55,737 nucleotides of DNA from Achromobacter sp. UMC71. GTDB taxonomy: Bacteria > Pseudomonadota > Gammaproteobacteria > Burkholderiales > Burkholderiaceae_B. The translations under genes were made by a program, and so were the position numbers. Each line of letters opens with the position of its first letter. Positions within the stretch are counted from its first letter, which is position 1. Below are positions 1-9,129 of the stretch, piece by piece. Location: assembly GCF_014170305.1 (NCBI RefSeq), contig NZ_LZZT01000005.1, positions 1 to 55,737 on the forward strand. Direction: 5' to 3'. The notes beneath the pieces were generated by a model. That model was not told the origin of the DNA. It searched no databases and saw nothing but the letters and a program-made list of their open reading frames with translations.

Positions 1-86
1 GTCCCGCCCCGCCCCTCGTATCGTGAAGCCGCGGCCAGCGCCCACGGCGCCCGCGCCCCCCTTCGACAACGCAAAGGTGACCCTAG

Positions 87-1379
87 ATGCCGTTCCCCTT
101 CCCACGTCCGCACATGCTGCGCGCCGCCGTCGCCCTGGCCCTGCTGGGCGGCGCCCACGCCGCCTGGGCCGCCCCCGTCGCCGCCGTGCACGAAGCGGCC
201 CAGGGCCAGAAGCAAGGCATGCTGGACACCATGCGCGACCTGGTCGGCATCGAATCGGGCAGCAAGGACGTCGAAGGCGTGGAACGCATCGCCGCCCTCA
301 TTGCCGACCGCCTCAAGACCCTGGGCGGCAAGGTCGACATCATCAAGCCGGCCGACATCTTCCGCCTGGACGACACGCCCGAACAGGTCGGCCCCATGGT
401 CCACGCCGAATTCAAGGGCAGCGGCCAGAAGAAGATCATGTTGATCGCCCACATGGACACCGTCTACCGCAACGGCATGCTCCGCGACCAGCCCTTCCGC
501 ATCGACGGCGACCGCGCCTACGGCCTGGGCATCGCCGACGACAAGCATGGCGTGGCCACCATCCTGCATACCCTGGCCCTGCTGCAGAAGATCGGCTTCA
601 AGGACTACGGCACCCTCACCGTACTGATCAACGGCGACGAGGAAATCAGCTCCCCCGGCGCCCGCGACACCATCACCCGCCTGGGCGCCGACCAGGACGC
701 CGTCTTCTCCTTCGAAGGCGGCGGCGCCGAACCCCGCCTGACTCTGGCCACCAGCGGCATCGGCGCGGCCTACCTCAACGTGCAAGGCAAGACCTCGCAC
801 GCCGGCGCCCGTCCCGAAGGCGGCGTCAACGCCCTCTACGAACTGGCCCACCAGGTCCTGCAACTGAAAGACCTGTCCAAGCCCGAGGACGGCCTGAAAC
901 TGAACTGGACCGTCGCCCAGGCCGGCACCAACCGCAACGTCATCCCCGGCCAGGCCACCGCCCAGGCCGACGCCCGCGCCCTGAAGGTCTCCGACTTCGA
1001 CGCCTTGTCCCGCACCCTGCAGGAGCGCGTGCAAAAGAAACTGCTGCCCGACTCCAAAGTCACCGTCAAGTTCGAAGTCCGCCGCCCGCCCCTGGAAGCC
1101 ACCCCCGCCTCGCGCGCCCTCGCCGCCCACGGCGTCGCCATCTACAAAGAACTCGACCTGTCCATGAAAGTCGTCGACCGCGCCAGCGGCGGCGGCACCG
1201 ACGCCGCCTTCGCCGCCCTCAAGGCCCGCGGCCCCGTCATCGAAGGCATGGGTCTGAGTGGCTTCGGCGCCCACTCCAACGACGCCGAGTACATCCAGAT
1301 CAACTCCATCGTCCCCCGCCTCTACCTGGCCGCCCGCATGATCATGGACATCTCGCAAGACAAGGCCCCGCTGAAGTAG
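87..1379 (+). CDS. M20 family metallopeptidase, glutamate carboxypeptidase-like, exported
   Basis: The 430-residue product resembles Pseudomonas carboxypeptidase G2 (M20A), a di-zinc enzyme that removes C-terminal glutamate from folates or peptides. A signal peptide occupies about residues 1-29, ending AAWAA. The five expected metal ligands are visible at H122 (AHMDT), D151 (GIADDKHG), E186 (NGDEE), E210 (FSFEGGG) and H396 (FGAHSND), with E185 as the general base. This spacing matches CPG2 with a shift of about ten residues. The dimerisation-domain histidine is probably H238 (TSHAG). The ATG at 87 was chosen because the signal peptide starts there. No regulator is adjacent. The true substrate cannot be read from sequence; a peripheral scavenging peptidase is the simplest view. 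Confidence 0.88.
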   Translation: MPFPFPRPHMLRAAVALALLGGAHAAWAAPVAAVHEAAQGQKQGMLDTMRDLVGIESGSKDVEGVERIAALIADRLKTLGGKVDIIKPADIFRLDDTPEQVGPMVHAEFKGSGQKKIMLIAHMDTVYRNGMLRDQPFRIDGDRAYGLGIADDKHGVATILHTLALLQKIGFKDYGTLTVLINGDEEISSPGARDTITRLGADQDAVFSFEGGGAEPRLTLATSGIGAAYLNVQGKTSHAGARPEGGVNALYELAHQVLQLKDLSKPEDGLKLNWTVAQAGTNRNVIPGQATAQADARALKVSDFDALSRTLQERVQKKLLPDSKVTVKFEVRRPPLEATPASRALAAHGVAIYKELDLSMKVVDRASGGGTDAAFAALKARGPVIEGMGLSGFGAHSNDAEYIQINSIVPRLYLAARMIMDISQDKAPLK

Positions 1380-1395
1380 ATCGTCCGCCCCCCAC

Positions 1396-1431
1396 TGGTG
1401 CTTGCTTGCCTCAATCTGCAAGCAAGCACCA
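1396..1431 (+). terminator. Perfect 14-bp hairpin after the M20 peptidase gene
   Basis: Arms at 1396-1409 and 1418-1431 are perfectly complementary with an 8-base loop, 16 bases after the stop codon. No T-run follows, so it is either an imperfect intrinsic terminator or an RNA-stabilising 3' end. Confidence 0.5.
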
Positions 1432-1671
1432 GCCCGCCGCAAGACAAAAGCCGCACGCGTCACAAACACTGCGCTCCGCCATAATCAGCAGCCCAAGCAA
1501 TCAACTCGCCCCAACCGGCGGCGGTTAATCCGCCAACGCGAGCGGCGTCGGGGCGGTGGGGCCGGGCCGGGGCGTGAAAAGAACCCATCTCCCCCCAACA
1601 CCCAAGAACCCAGCCTAAAAGAAGGAGTATCCTTGCAACCTACCTAAAAGACCCAACAAGCAACAAAAGAA

Positions 1672-2427
1672 ATGACAGCAAAACTCCCCACCTGGCCCTA
1701 TTCCCGTCATATCGCCCATCGCGGCGGCGGCCGCCTGGCGCCGGAGAACACCCTGGCCGCCATGCGCGTCGGCCATGACCACGGCTTCACCATCTTCGAA
1801 TACGACGTCAAGCTCAGCAGCGACAACATCCTGGTCCTGATGCACGACGACGACGTCGACCGCACCTCCAATGGCCACGGCCCGGCCGCCGCCAAGACCT
1901 TCAGCGAACTCGCCCAACTCGACTTCGGCAGCTGGCACTCCGCCGCCTACGCAGGCGAACCCCTGCCCACCTTCGCCGCCGTCGCTCGCTACACCGTCGC
2001 CAACGGCATCGCCAGCAACGTCGAGATCAAGCCCTGCCCCGGCCGCGAAGCCGAGACCGGTGCCGCCGTCGCCCTGGCCGCCCGCGAACTCTGGAAAAAC
2101 GCCACCGTGCCGCCGCTGCTGTCTTCGTTCGCCGAAGAAGCCCTGCAGGCCGCACGGGAAACCGCGCCCGAACTGCCGCGCGCCCTGCTCGTCGAAAAAG
2201 TGCCGGCCGACTGGCTCGACCGCCTGGTCAAGTACGACTGCGTCGCCCTGAACATCAACCAGAAAGACGCCACGCCCGAGCTGATCGATGCCGTGCATGC
2301 CGCCGGCTACCGCATCGCCGCCTGGACCGTCAACGACCCCGCCCGCGCCAAGCTGCTGCTGGACTGGGGCATCGACGGCATCTTCACCGACGAACTGGCC
2401 GCCATACCGCCGGCCGCTTCCGCTTAA
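1672..2427 (+). CDS. ugpQ: Glycerophosphodiester phosphodiesterase
   Basis: The 251-residue cytosolic protein hydrolyses glycerophosphodiesters to glycerol-3-phosphate and an alcohol during phospholipid turnover. The GDPD TIM-barrel signature is present: H16-R17 (AHRGGG), E43 and D45 (FEYDVKL) and H58 (LMHDDD). There is no signal peptide, as in the cytosolic UgpQ type. The ATG at 1672 has a poor ribosome binding site. A much better site (GAAGGAG at 1621) precedes an in-frame TTG at 1633, but a TAA at 1645 blocks that frame. RlmJ follows 12 bases later on the same strand, so the two are probably co-transcribed. Confidence 0.9.
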   Translation: MTAKLPTWPYSRHIAHRGGGRLAPENTLAAMRVGHDHGFTIFEYDVKLSSDNILVLMHDDDVDRTSNGHGPAAAKTFSELAQLDFGSWHSAAYAGEPLPTFAAVARYTVANGIASNVEIKPCPGREAETGAAVALAARELWKNATVPPLLSSFAEEALQAARETAPELPRALLVEKVPADWLDRLVKYDCVALNINQKDATPELIDAVHAAGYRIAAWTVNDPARAKLLLDWGIDGIFTDELAAIPPAASA

Positions 2428-2439
2428 GGCGCACGCCCC

Positions 2440-3330
2440 GTGTTCAGCTACCGTCACGCCTTCCACGCCGGCAACCACGCCGACGTGCTCAAGCACGCCA
2501 TCCTGATCCACACCCTGGACTACTTCAACCGCAAGGACGCGCCCTACTGGGTCGTCGACACCCACGCCGGCGCCGGGCTCTACAGCCTGGACAGCGACTG
2601 GGCCGCCAAGACGTCCGAATTCGCCGACGGCATCGGCCGTCTGTGGGAACGCGACGACCTGCCGCCCCTCCTGGCCGACTACGTGGCCCGCATCCGCGCG
2701 TTCAACACCAACGGCCGCCTCAAGCGCTACCCCGGCTCGCCGTGGCTGACCCTGGACGCGCTGCGCCCGTCCGATCGCCTGCGCCTGTTCGAAATGCACC
2801 CCACCGAAATCGACGCGCTGGTGGTCAACCTGGAGCATCAGGGCCGCACCGCCCAGCGCCAGACCACCATCTACGGCGACGACGGCTTCGAAGGCGTCAA
2901 GGCCTTGTTGCCGCCGCCCACGCGCCGCGGCATGGTCCTGATCGACCCCTCGTACGAAGACAAGAACGACTACCGCCGCACGCTCGTCACCGTCAAGGAA
3001 TGCATCAAGCGCTTCGCCACCGGCACCTTCGCCGTCTGGTACCCGCTGGTGCAGCGGCGCGAAGCCAGCGAAATGGCGCGCCACTTCGAGAACCTGAAGG
3101 TCAAGAGCTGGCTGCACGCCACCTTGACGGTCAAGAAGGCCACCATCGACGGCTACGGCCTGCACGGCAGCGGCATGTTCCTGGTCAACCCGCCCTGGAC
3201 GCTGCACGATGCCCTGAAGCAGGCCATGCCCTACCTGGCCCGCGAACTGGGCCAGGACGACCGCGCCAGCTTCACGCTGCAATACCGCGAAAATCCGTTC
3301 CCCGTGCCCAAGAAGCAATCGGACGACTGA
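2440..3330 (+). CDS. rlmJ: 23S rRNA (adenine-2030-N6)-methyltransferase RlmJ
   Basis: The 296-residue product matches RlmJ, which methylates A2030 of 23S rRNA with S-adenosylmethionine. The family N-terminus (YRHAFHAGNHADVLKH) is intact. The catalytic tetrapeptide of N6-adenine methyltransferases appears as DPSY at residues 169-172; enterobacterial RlmJ has DPPY. Translation starts at GTG, 12 bases after the ugpQ stop, which suggests an operon. A bidirectional terminator lies about 50 bases after its stop. Confidence 0.92.
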   Translation: MFSYRHAFHAGNHADVLKHAILIHTLDYFNRKDAPYWVVDTHAGAGLYSLDSDWAAKTSEFADGIGRLWERDDLPPLLADYVARIRAFNTNGRLKRYPGSPWLTLDALRPSDRLRLFEMHPTEIDALVVNLEHQGRTAQRQTTIYGDDGFEGVKALLPPPTRRGMVLIDPSYEDKNDYRRTLVTVKECIKRFATGTFAVWYPLVQRREASEMARHFENLKVKSWLHATLTVKKATIDGYGLHGSGMFLVNPPWTLHDALKQAMPYLARELGQDDRASFTLQYRENPFPVPKKQSDD

Positions 3331-3373
3331 CGCCTGCCTGCCCGCGCCGGTCCAACGGCCGGCTCCAGTGAAT

Positions 3374-3410
3374 GAAAAAAGGGCTGCCTTGCGGGCAGCC
3401 CTTCTCGCTT
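3374..3410. terminator. Bidirectional terminator between rlmJ and the Lpd-like gene
   Basis: An 8-bp GC-rich stem (3381-3388 with 3394-3401) and 5-base loop are flanked by six A on the left and a T-rich stretch on the right. It can therefore end transcription from both convergent genes. Confidence 0.85.
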
Positions 3411-3424
3411 TGAGCCGACGGCGA

Positions 3425-4861
3425 TTACGCCGCGGCGTCTTCCGTTTCGACCTGGCGCAGCGCGTCCCGGGCGCGGACCAGCTTGGCCGCGGCGTCGCGC
3501 AGCGCCGTGCGCAGGCCTTCCTCGATCACCGGATGGTAGAACGGCATTTCCAGCATGCGCGCCACCGTCAGCTCCTGCTGCACGGCCCAGGCCAGCAGGT
3601 GGCCGATATGCTCGGCGCTCGGCCCCACCATTTCGGCGCCCAGAAAGCGGCCCGTCGCGATGTCCGCATATACGTGCAGCATGCCGCGGTTCTTCAGCAT
3701 GACGCGCGAACGGCCCTGATCGCCGAAGTCCACCTCGCCCGTCACGAACGTGCCCGGCGTCAGGCGGCCGTGGCCCTGGCCCGCCAACGCGATCTGCGGA
3801 TCCGAAAACACCACCGCCAACGGCGCGCGGCGCAAGCCTTGGCGCACCTCGGGGTAGCGGGCCGCGTTCTCGCCCGCGATGCGGCCTTCGTCGGCGGCCT
3901 CGTGCAACAGCGGCGCGTCGGCGTTGGCATCGCCGGCGATGAAGATGGCCGAATCGCCCGCCTGCATCGTTTCACGGTCAAACAGCGGCACGCCCTGCGC
4001 ATTCAATTGCAGCGAGGTGTTCTCCAGCCCCAGGCCATCCACATTCGGACGGCGGCCGGTGGCCACCAGCGCGTAGTCGAAACGCTCGGTGCGCTCGCTG
4101 TTGTCCAGCGCCACGTAGCGCACTTCCACCTCGTCGCCCACACGCTGGGTTTCCAGCACCCGCGCGTCCGGATCCAGATAGAACTCGCGCTGGAAGATCT
4201 TGCGGGCGCTCAGGCGCACCTGCGGATCGCTGATGCCGCCCAGACTGCCGCTGACACCGAACACGCGCACGTCCACACCCAGCCGCGCCAGCGCCTGGCC
4301 CAGTTCCAGGCCGATCACGCCCGGGCCGAACACGGCCACGCGACGCGGCAGGTCGTTCCAGGCGAACACGTCGTCATTCAGCACCAGGCGATCACCCAGG
4401 CCACGGAACGGCGGCGGCACCGCCGGCCGGGAACCCGTTGCGATCACCACGCGCGAGGCGTGGATCTCGGTATGGTCGTCCACCCGCAGCACCGTGTCGG
4501 ACACGAAGCGGGCGTAGCCACGGATCTTGTCCTCGGCCGGAATGTTCTCCACCCCGTCGAGCACAAAGCCCACAAAACGGTCACGTTCGCGCTTGACGCG
4601 ATCCATCACTTCCACGCCATCCACGGTGATCTCGCCCTGCACGTGCACGCCGAAGGGCTCGGTATGCGCGGCGTTGTGGGCCGCTTCCGCGGCGGCGATC
4701 AGCAGCTTGGACGGCATGCAGCCGACGCGGGCGCAGGTGGTGCCGTAGGGGCCGCCTTCGATCAGCAGCGCGCGCTTGCCCGCGGCCTTCGCGGCGCGGT
4801 AGGCGGCCAGGCCGGCGGTGCCGGCGCCCAGAACGGCGATATCGGTGTGCAGAGTCTTCAT
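3425..4861 (-). CDS. Dihydrolipoyl dehydrogenase-type FAD disulfide oxidoreductase
   Basis: The 478-residue protein belongs to the pyridine nucleotide-disulfide oxidoreductase family. It has an N-terminal FAD motif (VLGAGTAGLAAYRAA), the redox-active pair C43/C48 in TTCARVGCMPSK, an NAD-binding motif (FGPGVIGLELGQAL) and a second FAD motif (IFIAGDANAD). The C-terminal dimer domain carries the His-Pro...Glu dyad (YHPVIEE). The active-site loop differs from canonical E3 enzymes (usually C-L-N-V-G-C-I-P-S-K), and no 2-oxoacid dehydrogenase genes are adjacent. It is therefore a stand-alone Lpd paralogue whose partner substrate is unknown. The ATG at 4861 was preferred over a TTG three bases upstream. 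Confidence 0.85.
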   Translation of the reverse strand: MKTLHTDIAVLGAGTAGLAAYRAAKAAGKRALLIEGGPYGTTCARVGCMPSKLLIAAAEAAHNAAHTEPFGVHVQGEITVDGVEVMDRVKRERDRFVGFVLDGVENIPAEDKIRGYARFVSDTVLRVDDHTEIHASRVVIATGSRPAVPPPFRGLGDRLVLNDDVFAWNDLPRRVAVFGPGVIGLELGQALARLGVDVRVFGVSGSLGGISDPQVRLSARKIFQREFYLDPDARVLETQRVGDEVEVRYVALDNSERTERFDYALVATGRRPNVDGLGLENTSLQLNAQGVPLFDRETMQAGDSAIFIAGDANADAPLLHEAADEGRIAGENAARYPEVRQGLRRAPLAVVFSDPQIALAGQGHGRLTPGTFVTGEVDFGDQGRSRVMLKNRGMLHVYADIATGRFLGAEMVGPSAEHIGHLLAWAVQQELTVARMLEMPFYHPVIEEGLRTALRDAAAKLVRARDALRQVETEDAAA

Positions 4862-5059
4862 CAATCAGGTCCCCCGGTTGTCACGTGGAGCAAAGGTTCA
4901 AAGGCGGATTCCGCCTTGTTGCGCACCCTCGGGACGAACGCCGTCCCGCCGCCTCGCAAAGAGGCCGCCAGAAGATGCGGAATAAGGGAAACCGGCACGC
5001 CGGAGCGCAAGGGCGGCCCGGCGGCGGGAAGCGGTGTCGGACCGCTACCCTGCCACCTA

Positions 5060-5788
5060 TCAGGCGAAGTGCGCCTTCAGATCTTCCAGGCCACCGATCA
5101 ACGCACCGTTGATGAACACCTGGGGAGCCGTGCCCTTGCCGGACACGGCGCCGATCACACGGCCGCGGACCTTGTTTTCCAGCGGGATTTCGATCGGGGC
5201 ATAGCCCTTGCTATCCAGCAGCGCCTTGGCTTCCACGCAGAACGGGCAGCCCGGCTTGGAGAATACGACCACCTGGTCGGGCTTCTTGGCCGACGGGGCG
5301 AAGTGAGCCAGCATGGTATCGGCGTCCGACACTTCAAACGGGTCGCCTTCCTTTTCGGGCTCGATGAACATCTTCTGGACCACGCCGTCCTTGACCAGCA
5401 TGGAATAGCGCCAGCTGCGCTTGCCGAAGCCCAGGTCGCTCTTGTCGACCAGCATGCCCATGCCTTCGGTGAATTCGCCGTTGCCGTCGGGCAGCAGCGT
5501 GATGTTGGCCGATTCCTGGTCCTTAGCCCATTCGTTCATGACGAAGGTGTCGTTCACGGACACGCAGACGATGCTGTCGACGCCGGCTTCGAAGAAGGCC
5601 GGGGCCAGTTCGTTGTAGCGCGGCAGATGAGTGGACGAGCAGGTCGGCGTGAACGCGCCAGGAAGCGAAAAAACCACGACCGTCTTGTTCTTGAACAGGT
5701 CGTCGGACGTGAGCTTTTTCCAGGTGTTGCCCTCGCGGACGGGGAACGTTACGTTGGGAACACGTTGGCCTTCACGGTTTTGCAGCAT
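5060..5788 (-). CDS. Peroxiredoxin 5-glutaredoxin hybrid, glutathione peroxidase
   Basis: The 242-residue fusion has an N-terminal Prx5 domain (about 1-160) with peroxidatic C50 in [14 protein letters not shown]-terminal glutaredoxin domain (about 172-242) carries the CPFC site at C181/C184 and a cis-Pro loop (TAPQVFING). It corresponds to the Haemophilus/Neisseria hybrid Prx that reduces hydrogen and alkyl peroxides with glutathione, the fused Grx recycling the peroxidatic cysteine. The ATG has a strong AAGGAG site. An unusually AT-rich region with nested inverted repeats lies upstream. Proximity to the copper genes fits an oxidative stress role, but that link is inferred. Confidence 0.93.
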   Translation of the reverse strand: MLQNREGQRVPNVTFPVREGNTWKKLTSDDLFKNKTVVVFSLPGAFTPTCSSTHLPRYNELAPAFFEAGVDSIVCVSVNDTFVMNEWAKDQESANITLLPDGNGEFTEGMGMLVDKSDLGFGKRSWRYSMLVKDGVVQKMFIEPEKEGDPFEVSDADTMLAHFAPSAKKPDQVVVFSKPGCPFCVEAKALLDSKGYAPIEIPLENKVRGRVIGAVSGKGTAPQVFINGALIGGLEDLKAHFA

Positions 5789-5843
5789 TCAATCTCTCCT
5801 TGGGTAGCGGGGTTTGTTTAACCACCATGGAAAGAATGATAAA

Positions 5844-5917
5844 CGGCAGCTATCAATTATTCAAATTTAATAAATTTACTTGATTGATAGTTTTTGGCAA
5901 TTACGAAATAACTGCCG
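5844..5917. promoter_or_regulatory. Nested inverted repeats in the prx-grx promoter region
   Basis: An inner perfect 8-bp dyad (CTATCAAT at 5850-5857, ATTGATAG at 5883-5890) lies within an outer pair (CGGCAG at 5844-5849, CTGCCG at 5912-5917). The surrounding DNA is far more AT-rich than the window. An ATAA-N7-CTAT element overlaps the left arm and resembles an OxyR half-site. The binding protein is not known. Confidence 0.4.
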
Positions 5918-5956
5918 CCAGATGTTATCTATCATACGCCTGGCGGCCATGTGGGC

Positions 5957-6157
5957 TCAGACCCGTTGCGGCTCGTAGCCGGCGTCGCGGATGGCGGCCT
6001 CGACCTTGTCGGCCTGATCGGTGCCGCTGATGGTGACGCGGTGGGTCGGCAGGTCCACGGCTACGGTGGCGCCCGGTGCCGCCGCATTGACCGCGCCGGT
6101 GATGGTCTTGACGCAGTGGCCGCAGGTCATGTCGAGGACTTGGAATTCGATGCTCAT
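5957..6157 (-). CDS. copZ: Copper chaperone CopZ-like, heavy-metal-associated domain
   Basis: The 66-residue protein is a single HMA domain with the metal site C12/C15 in MTCGHC. It should bind Cu(I) and pass it to the CopA ATPase encoded divergently. The start at 6157 has a GGAGA site; an upstream in-frame extension lacks support. The gene is controlled by the CueR-type operator at 6224-6244, which lies in the elongated spacer of its promoter. The next gene on the same strand is the peroxiredoxin hybrid. Confidence 0.88.
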   Translation of the reverse strand: MSIEFQVLDMTCGHCVKTITGAVNAAAPGATVAVDLPTHRVTISGTDQADKVEAAIRDAGYEPQRV

Positions 6158-6221
6158 GCTGTTCTCCGTTGGAATCGGGGGTTGCCGCAACGCTTGTCGG
6201 TTGCGAGCTTGAACCCAGCTT

Positions 6222-6248
6222 AAACCTTCCCATTATAGGAAGGTCAAG
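6222..6248 (-). promoter_or_regulatory. CueR-type operator and promoter for copZ
   Basis: The dyad ACCTTCC-N7-GGAAGGT (6224-6244) lies next to a minus-strand -35 element TTGACC, the arrangement of MerR-family copper promoters. It faces away from copA. Confidence 0.8.
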
Positions 6249-6261
6249 CGTAGAATAATCC

Positions 6262-6292
6262 TTGACCTTCCCATTATGGGAAGGATGACACT
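6262..6292 (+). promoter_or_regulatory. CueR-type operator and promoter for copA
   Basis: TTGACC at 6262-6267 is followed by ACCTTCCCATTATGGGAAGG, nearly identical to the copZ operator. The -10 element would lie near 6286-6292, giving the long (about 19 bp) spacer typical of MerR-activated promoters. Confidence 0.82.
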
Positions 6293-6320
6293 GGGGCTTC
6301 CCTCCCAAAACGAGACTGCC

Positions 6321-8600
6321 ATGAGCGTTGCCACCCCTGCCCCCTCCATCGAGCTGGAACTTGCCATCGGCGGCATGACTTGCGCGTCTTGCGTCAAGCG
6401 CGTGGAAAAGGCCCTGGCCCGCGTGCCGGGCGTGGCCCAGGCCCAGGTCAACCTGGCCACCGAGCGCGCCCTGGTCGCCTACGACCCGCAGGCCGCCCAA
6501 CCGGACGCGCTGGTCGCAGCCGTGGTCAAGATGGGCTATGAGGCCCGTCCCATCGTGGCCCAGGACGACCACGCCGAACGCCAGTCCGAAGCCCGCGACG
6601 CCGAAGCGCGGCGCCTGCAGTATGCCTTTATCGCCGCGCTGGTGCTGACGCTGCCCGTCTTCGCGCTGGAAATGGGCTCGCACCTGATTCCCGCCATGCA
6701 CCACTGGGTACTGGGCACCATCGGCCAGCAGAACAGTTGGCTACTGCAGTTCGTGCTGACCACGGCCGTGCTGGCCTGGCCGGGCCGCCATTTCTTCAGC
6801 AAGGGCCTGGTCGCCTTGTGGCGCCGCGCGCCGGAGATGAACTCGTTGGTGGCATTGGGTGCCGGCGCGGCCTGGGGCTATTCGGCGGTGGCGACCTTTG
6901 CGCCGCAGTGGCTGCCCGAGGCCGCGCGCAACGTCTATTTCGAAGCGGCGGCCGTCATCGTGACGCTGATCCTGCTGGGCCGCACGCTGGAAGCCCGCGC
7001 CAAGGGCAAGACCGGCGCCGCCATCAAGCGCCTGATCGGCCTGCAACCGCGTACCGCCCGCGTGATGCGCGACGGCCAGCCGCAGGACGTCGAGATCGAA
7101 CAAGTCCGCCCGGGCGACATGGTGCTGGTGCGTCCCGGTGAAAAGATTCCCCTGGACGGAGAGATCATCGAAGGCAGCTCGTATGTCGACGAATCAATGC
7201 TGACGGGCGAGCCGGTGCCGGTCGAAAAGCAGCCCGGCATGCAAGCCACGGGCGGCACCCTGAACACGTCGGGCAGCTTCACGCTGCGCGTCACCCACAC
7301 CGGCGCGGACACCATGCTGGCTCGCATCATCCGCATGGTCGAAGCCGCCCAGGGCGCGCGGCTGCCGATCCAGGCGCTGGTGGACCAGGTCACCGCATGG
7401 TTCGTGCCGGCCGTGATGGCGATGGCCCTGCTGACCTTCCTGACCTGGTTCTTCCTGGGACCGACGCCGGCCCTGTCGCACGCGCTGGTCAACGCCGTGG
7501 CCGTGCTGATCATCGCCTGCCCTTGCGCGATGGGCCTGGCCACGCCCACGTCCATCATGGTGGGCACGGGCCGGGCCGCCGAAATGGGCGTGCTGTTCCG
7601 CCAGGGCGACGCGCTGCAGACGCTGCGCGACGTCAATGTCGTCGCGTTCGACAAGACCGGCACGCTGACCCTGGGCAAGCCCACCTTGACCGAGCTTGAA
7701 GCCGCCGCCGGGTTCCGCGGCGAAGACGTGCTGCAATGGGTCGCGTCGGTGCAGGCCCGCTCCGAACACCCCATCGCGCTGGCCATCGTCGCCGCCGCCG
7801 CCGAGCGCAAGCTGGCGCTGCTGCCGGCGGAAGGCTTTGCGGCCATCACCGGCGCGGGCGTCGAGGCCTCGGTAGCCGGCAAGCGCGTGCTGGCTGGCGC
7901 CGACCGGCTGATGCGCGAGCGCGGCGTGAACGTCAGCGCCTTTGGCCAACGCGCCGAAAGCTGGGGCAACGAGGGCAAGACGCCCATCTATGTCGCCATC
8001 GACGGCCAGGCCGCCGCCATGATCGCCGTGACCGACCCCATCAAGCCGTCAGCCGTGGACGCCATTGCCGCGCTGCACGCGCAAGGCCTGAAGACCGCCA
8101 TGATCACCGGCGACAACCGCCACACGGCCCAGGCCGTGGCGCGTCAGCTGGGCATCGATGAAGTGCGCGCCGAGGTCTTGCCCGACGGCAAGGTCGAGGC
8201 GATCACCGCGCTGCGCGCCGGCGGCCGCAAGGTGGCCTTCGTGGGCGACGGCATCAACGACGCCCCCGCGCTTGCGGCGGCCGATACCGGCATCGCCATC
8301 GGCACGGGCACCGACGTCGCCATCGAAGCCGCCTCGGTGGTGCTGATGGCCGACGATCTGCACGGCGTGCCCAACGCGATTGCGCTCAGCCGCGCCACGC
8401 TGGCCAACATCCGCCAGAACCTGTTCTGGGCCTTTGCCTACAACGCGGCGCTGATCCCGTTGGCGGCCGGGGCCCTGTACCCGTCGTTCGGCCTGTCGCT
8501 GTCGCCGATTTTCGCGGCCGGCGCCATGGCGCTGTCCAGCGTGTTCGTGCTGGGCAACGCGCTGCGACTGAAGACCTTCCGGCCGCGCGCCGCGCATTGA
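6321..8600 (+). CDS. copA: Cu(I)-exporting P1B-type ATPase CopA
   Basis: The 759-residue inner membrane pump uses ATP to export Cu(I) to the periplasm. One N-terminal HMA domain carries C21/C24 (MTCASC). The transmembrane metal site CPC is at 400-402, the phosphorylated aspartate is D444 in DKTGT, and the TGE loop ([10 protein letters not shown]), HP motif (SEHP) and hinge motif ([10 protein letters not shown]) are all present. Eight membrane spans are expected. The ATG at 6321 was chosen because upstream codons run into the operator. cueR follows 33 bases later, so pump and regulator form an operon. Confidence 0.95.
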   Translation: MSVATPAPSIELELAIGGMTCASCVKRVEKALARVPGVAQAQVNLATERALVAYDPQAAQPDALVAAVVKMGYEARPIVAQDDHAERQSEARDAEARRLQYAFIAALVLTLPVFALEMGSHLIPAMHHWVLGTIGQQNSWLLQFVLTTAVLAWPGRHFFSKGLVALWRRAPEMNSLVALGAGAAWGYSAVATFAPQWLPEAARNVYFEAAAVIVTLILLGRTLEARAKGKTGAAIKRLIGLQPRTARVMRDGQPQDVEIEQVRPGDMVLVRPGEKIPLDGEIIEGSSYVDESMLTGEPVPVEKQPGMQATGGTLNTSGSFTLRVTHTGADTMLARIIRMVEAAQGARLPIQALVDQVTAWFVPAVMAMALLTFLTWFFLGPTPALSHALVNAVAVLIIACPCAMGLATPTSIMVGTGRAAEMGVLFRQGDALQTLRDVNVVAFDKTGTLTLGKPTLTELEAAAGFRGEDVLQWVASVQARSEHPIALAIVAAAAERKLALLPAEGFAAITGAGVEASVAGKRVLAGADRLMRERGVNVSAFGQRAESWGNEGKTPIYVAIDGQAAAMIAVTDPIKPSAVDAIAALHAQGLKTAMITGDNRHTAQAVARQLGIDEVRAEVLPDGKVEAITALRAGGRKVAFVGDGINDAPALAAADTGIAIGTGTDVAIEAASVVLMADDLHGVPNAIALSRATLANIRQNLFWAFAYNAALIPLAAGALYPSFGLSLSPIFAAGAMALSSVFVLGNALRLKTFRPRAAH

Positions 8601-8633
8601 GCCCGCGCGCCCAACCATCCAGGAGACCCTGAC

Positions 8634-9065
8634 ATGAACATTGGACAAGCCGCGCAAGCCTCGGGCATCTCGGCCAAGATGATCCGCTACTACGAGAGCA
8701 TCGGCCTGATCGGCCCGGCGCTGCGCAAGGACTCGGGCTACCGCGTCTACAGCGAGAACGACCTGCACACGCTGCGCTTCGTGCGCCGCGCGCGCGACCT
8801 GGGGTTCTCAGTAGAACAGATGAACGGGCTGCTGGCGCTATGGAAAGACCGCAGCCGCGCCAGCGCCGACGTCAAGCGCATCGCGCTGGAACACGTCGAG
8901 GAGTTGGAGCGCAAGGCCTGCGCCCTGCGCGACATGGCCGCCACGCTCAAGCACCTGGCCCAGCATTGCCACGGGGATGACCGGCCCGACTGTCCGATCC
9001 TGGAAAACCTGGGCGGCCCGCAGCAGGACGCGCGGGCGATACTGGCGGCGACGCACCAGGCCTGA
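8634..9065 (+). CDS. cueR: Copper-responsive MerR-family regulator CueR
   Basis: The 143-residue protein has a MerR winged-helix domain (about 1-70), a dimerisation helix and a C-terminal metal loop with C112 and C120. These are the same positions used for Cu(I) binding in E. coli CueR. It should bind the two dyads between copZ and copA and activate both when copper rises. A good GGAGA site precedes the ATG. It is co-transcribed with copA and so probably positively autoregulated. Confidence 0.95.
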   Translation: MNIGQAAQASGISAKMIRYYESIGLIGPALRKDSGYRVYSENDLHTLRFVRRARDLGFSVEQMNGLLALWKDRSRASADVKRIALEHVEELERKACALRDMAATLKHLAQHCHGDDRPDCPILENLGGPQQDARAILAATHQA

Positions 9066-9084
9066 CCGCGGGACGCCGCAAAAG

Positions 9085-9128
9085 CGGACAAGGCGGCCTC
9101 GGGATCAATCCCGGGGCCGCCTTGTTGC
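9085..9128. terminator. Terminator shared by cueR and rlmD
   Basis: A long hairpin pairs ACAAGGCGGC near 9088-9097 with GCCGCCTTGT near 9116-9125, with further pairing inside. It lies between two convergent genes. Confidence 0.8.
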
Positions 9129-9129
9129 A

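Noticed and set aside
1..86. A gene ending or starting in the first 86 bases
   Set aside because: The stretch is too short and shows no motif; the open frame from base 23 is out of frame with the M20 peptidase and has no support.
1615..3318. A 567-codon open frame antisense to ugpQ and rlmJ
   Set aside because: Its protein is a low-complexity Gly/Val/Asp-rich string with no domain, and both genes on the other strand are well supported. Such shadows are common in GC-rich DNA.
3368..5821. An 817-codon open frame antisense to the Lpd-like and peroxiredoxin genes
   Set aside because: It is rich in His, Arg and Gln with no motif, and lies wholly opposite two clear genes and a terminator.
5844..5865. 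A confirmed OxyR site before the peroxiredoxin hybrid
   Set aside because: Only one ATAR-N7-CTAT half matches well and the second half at the expected spacing does not, so it is kept as a resemblance only.
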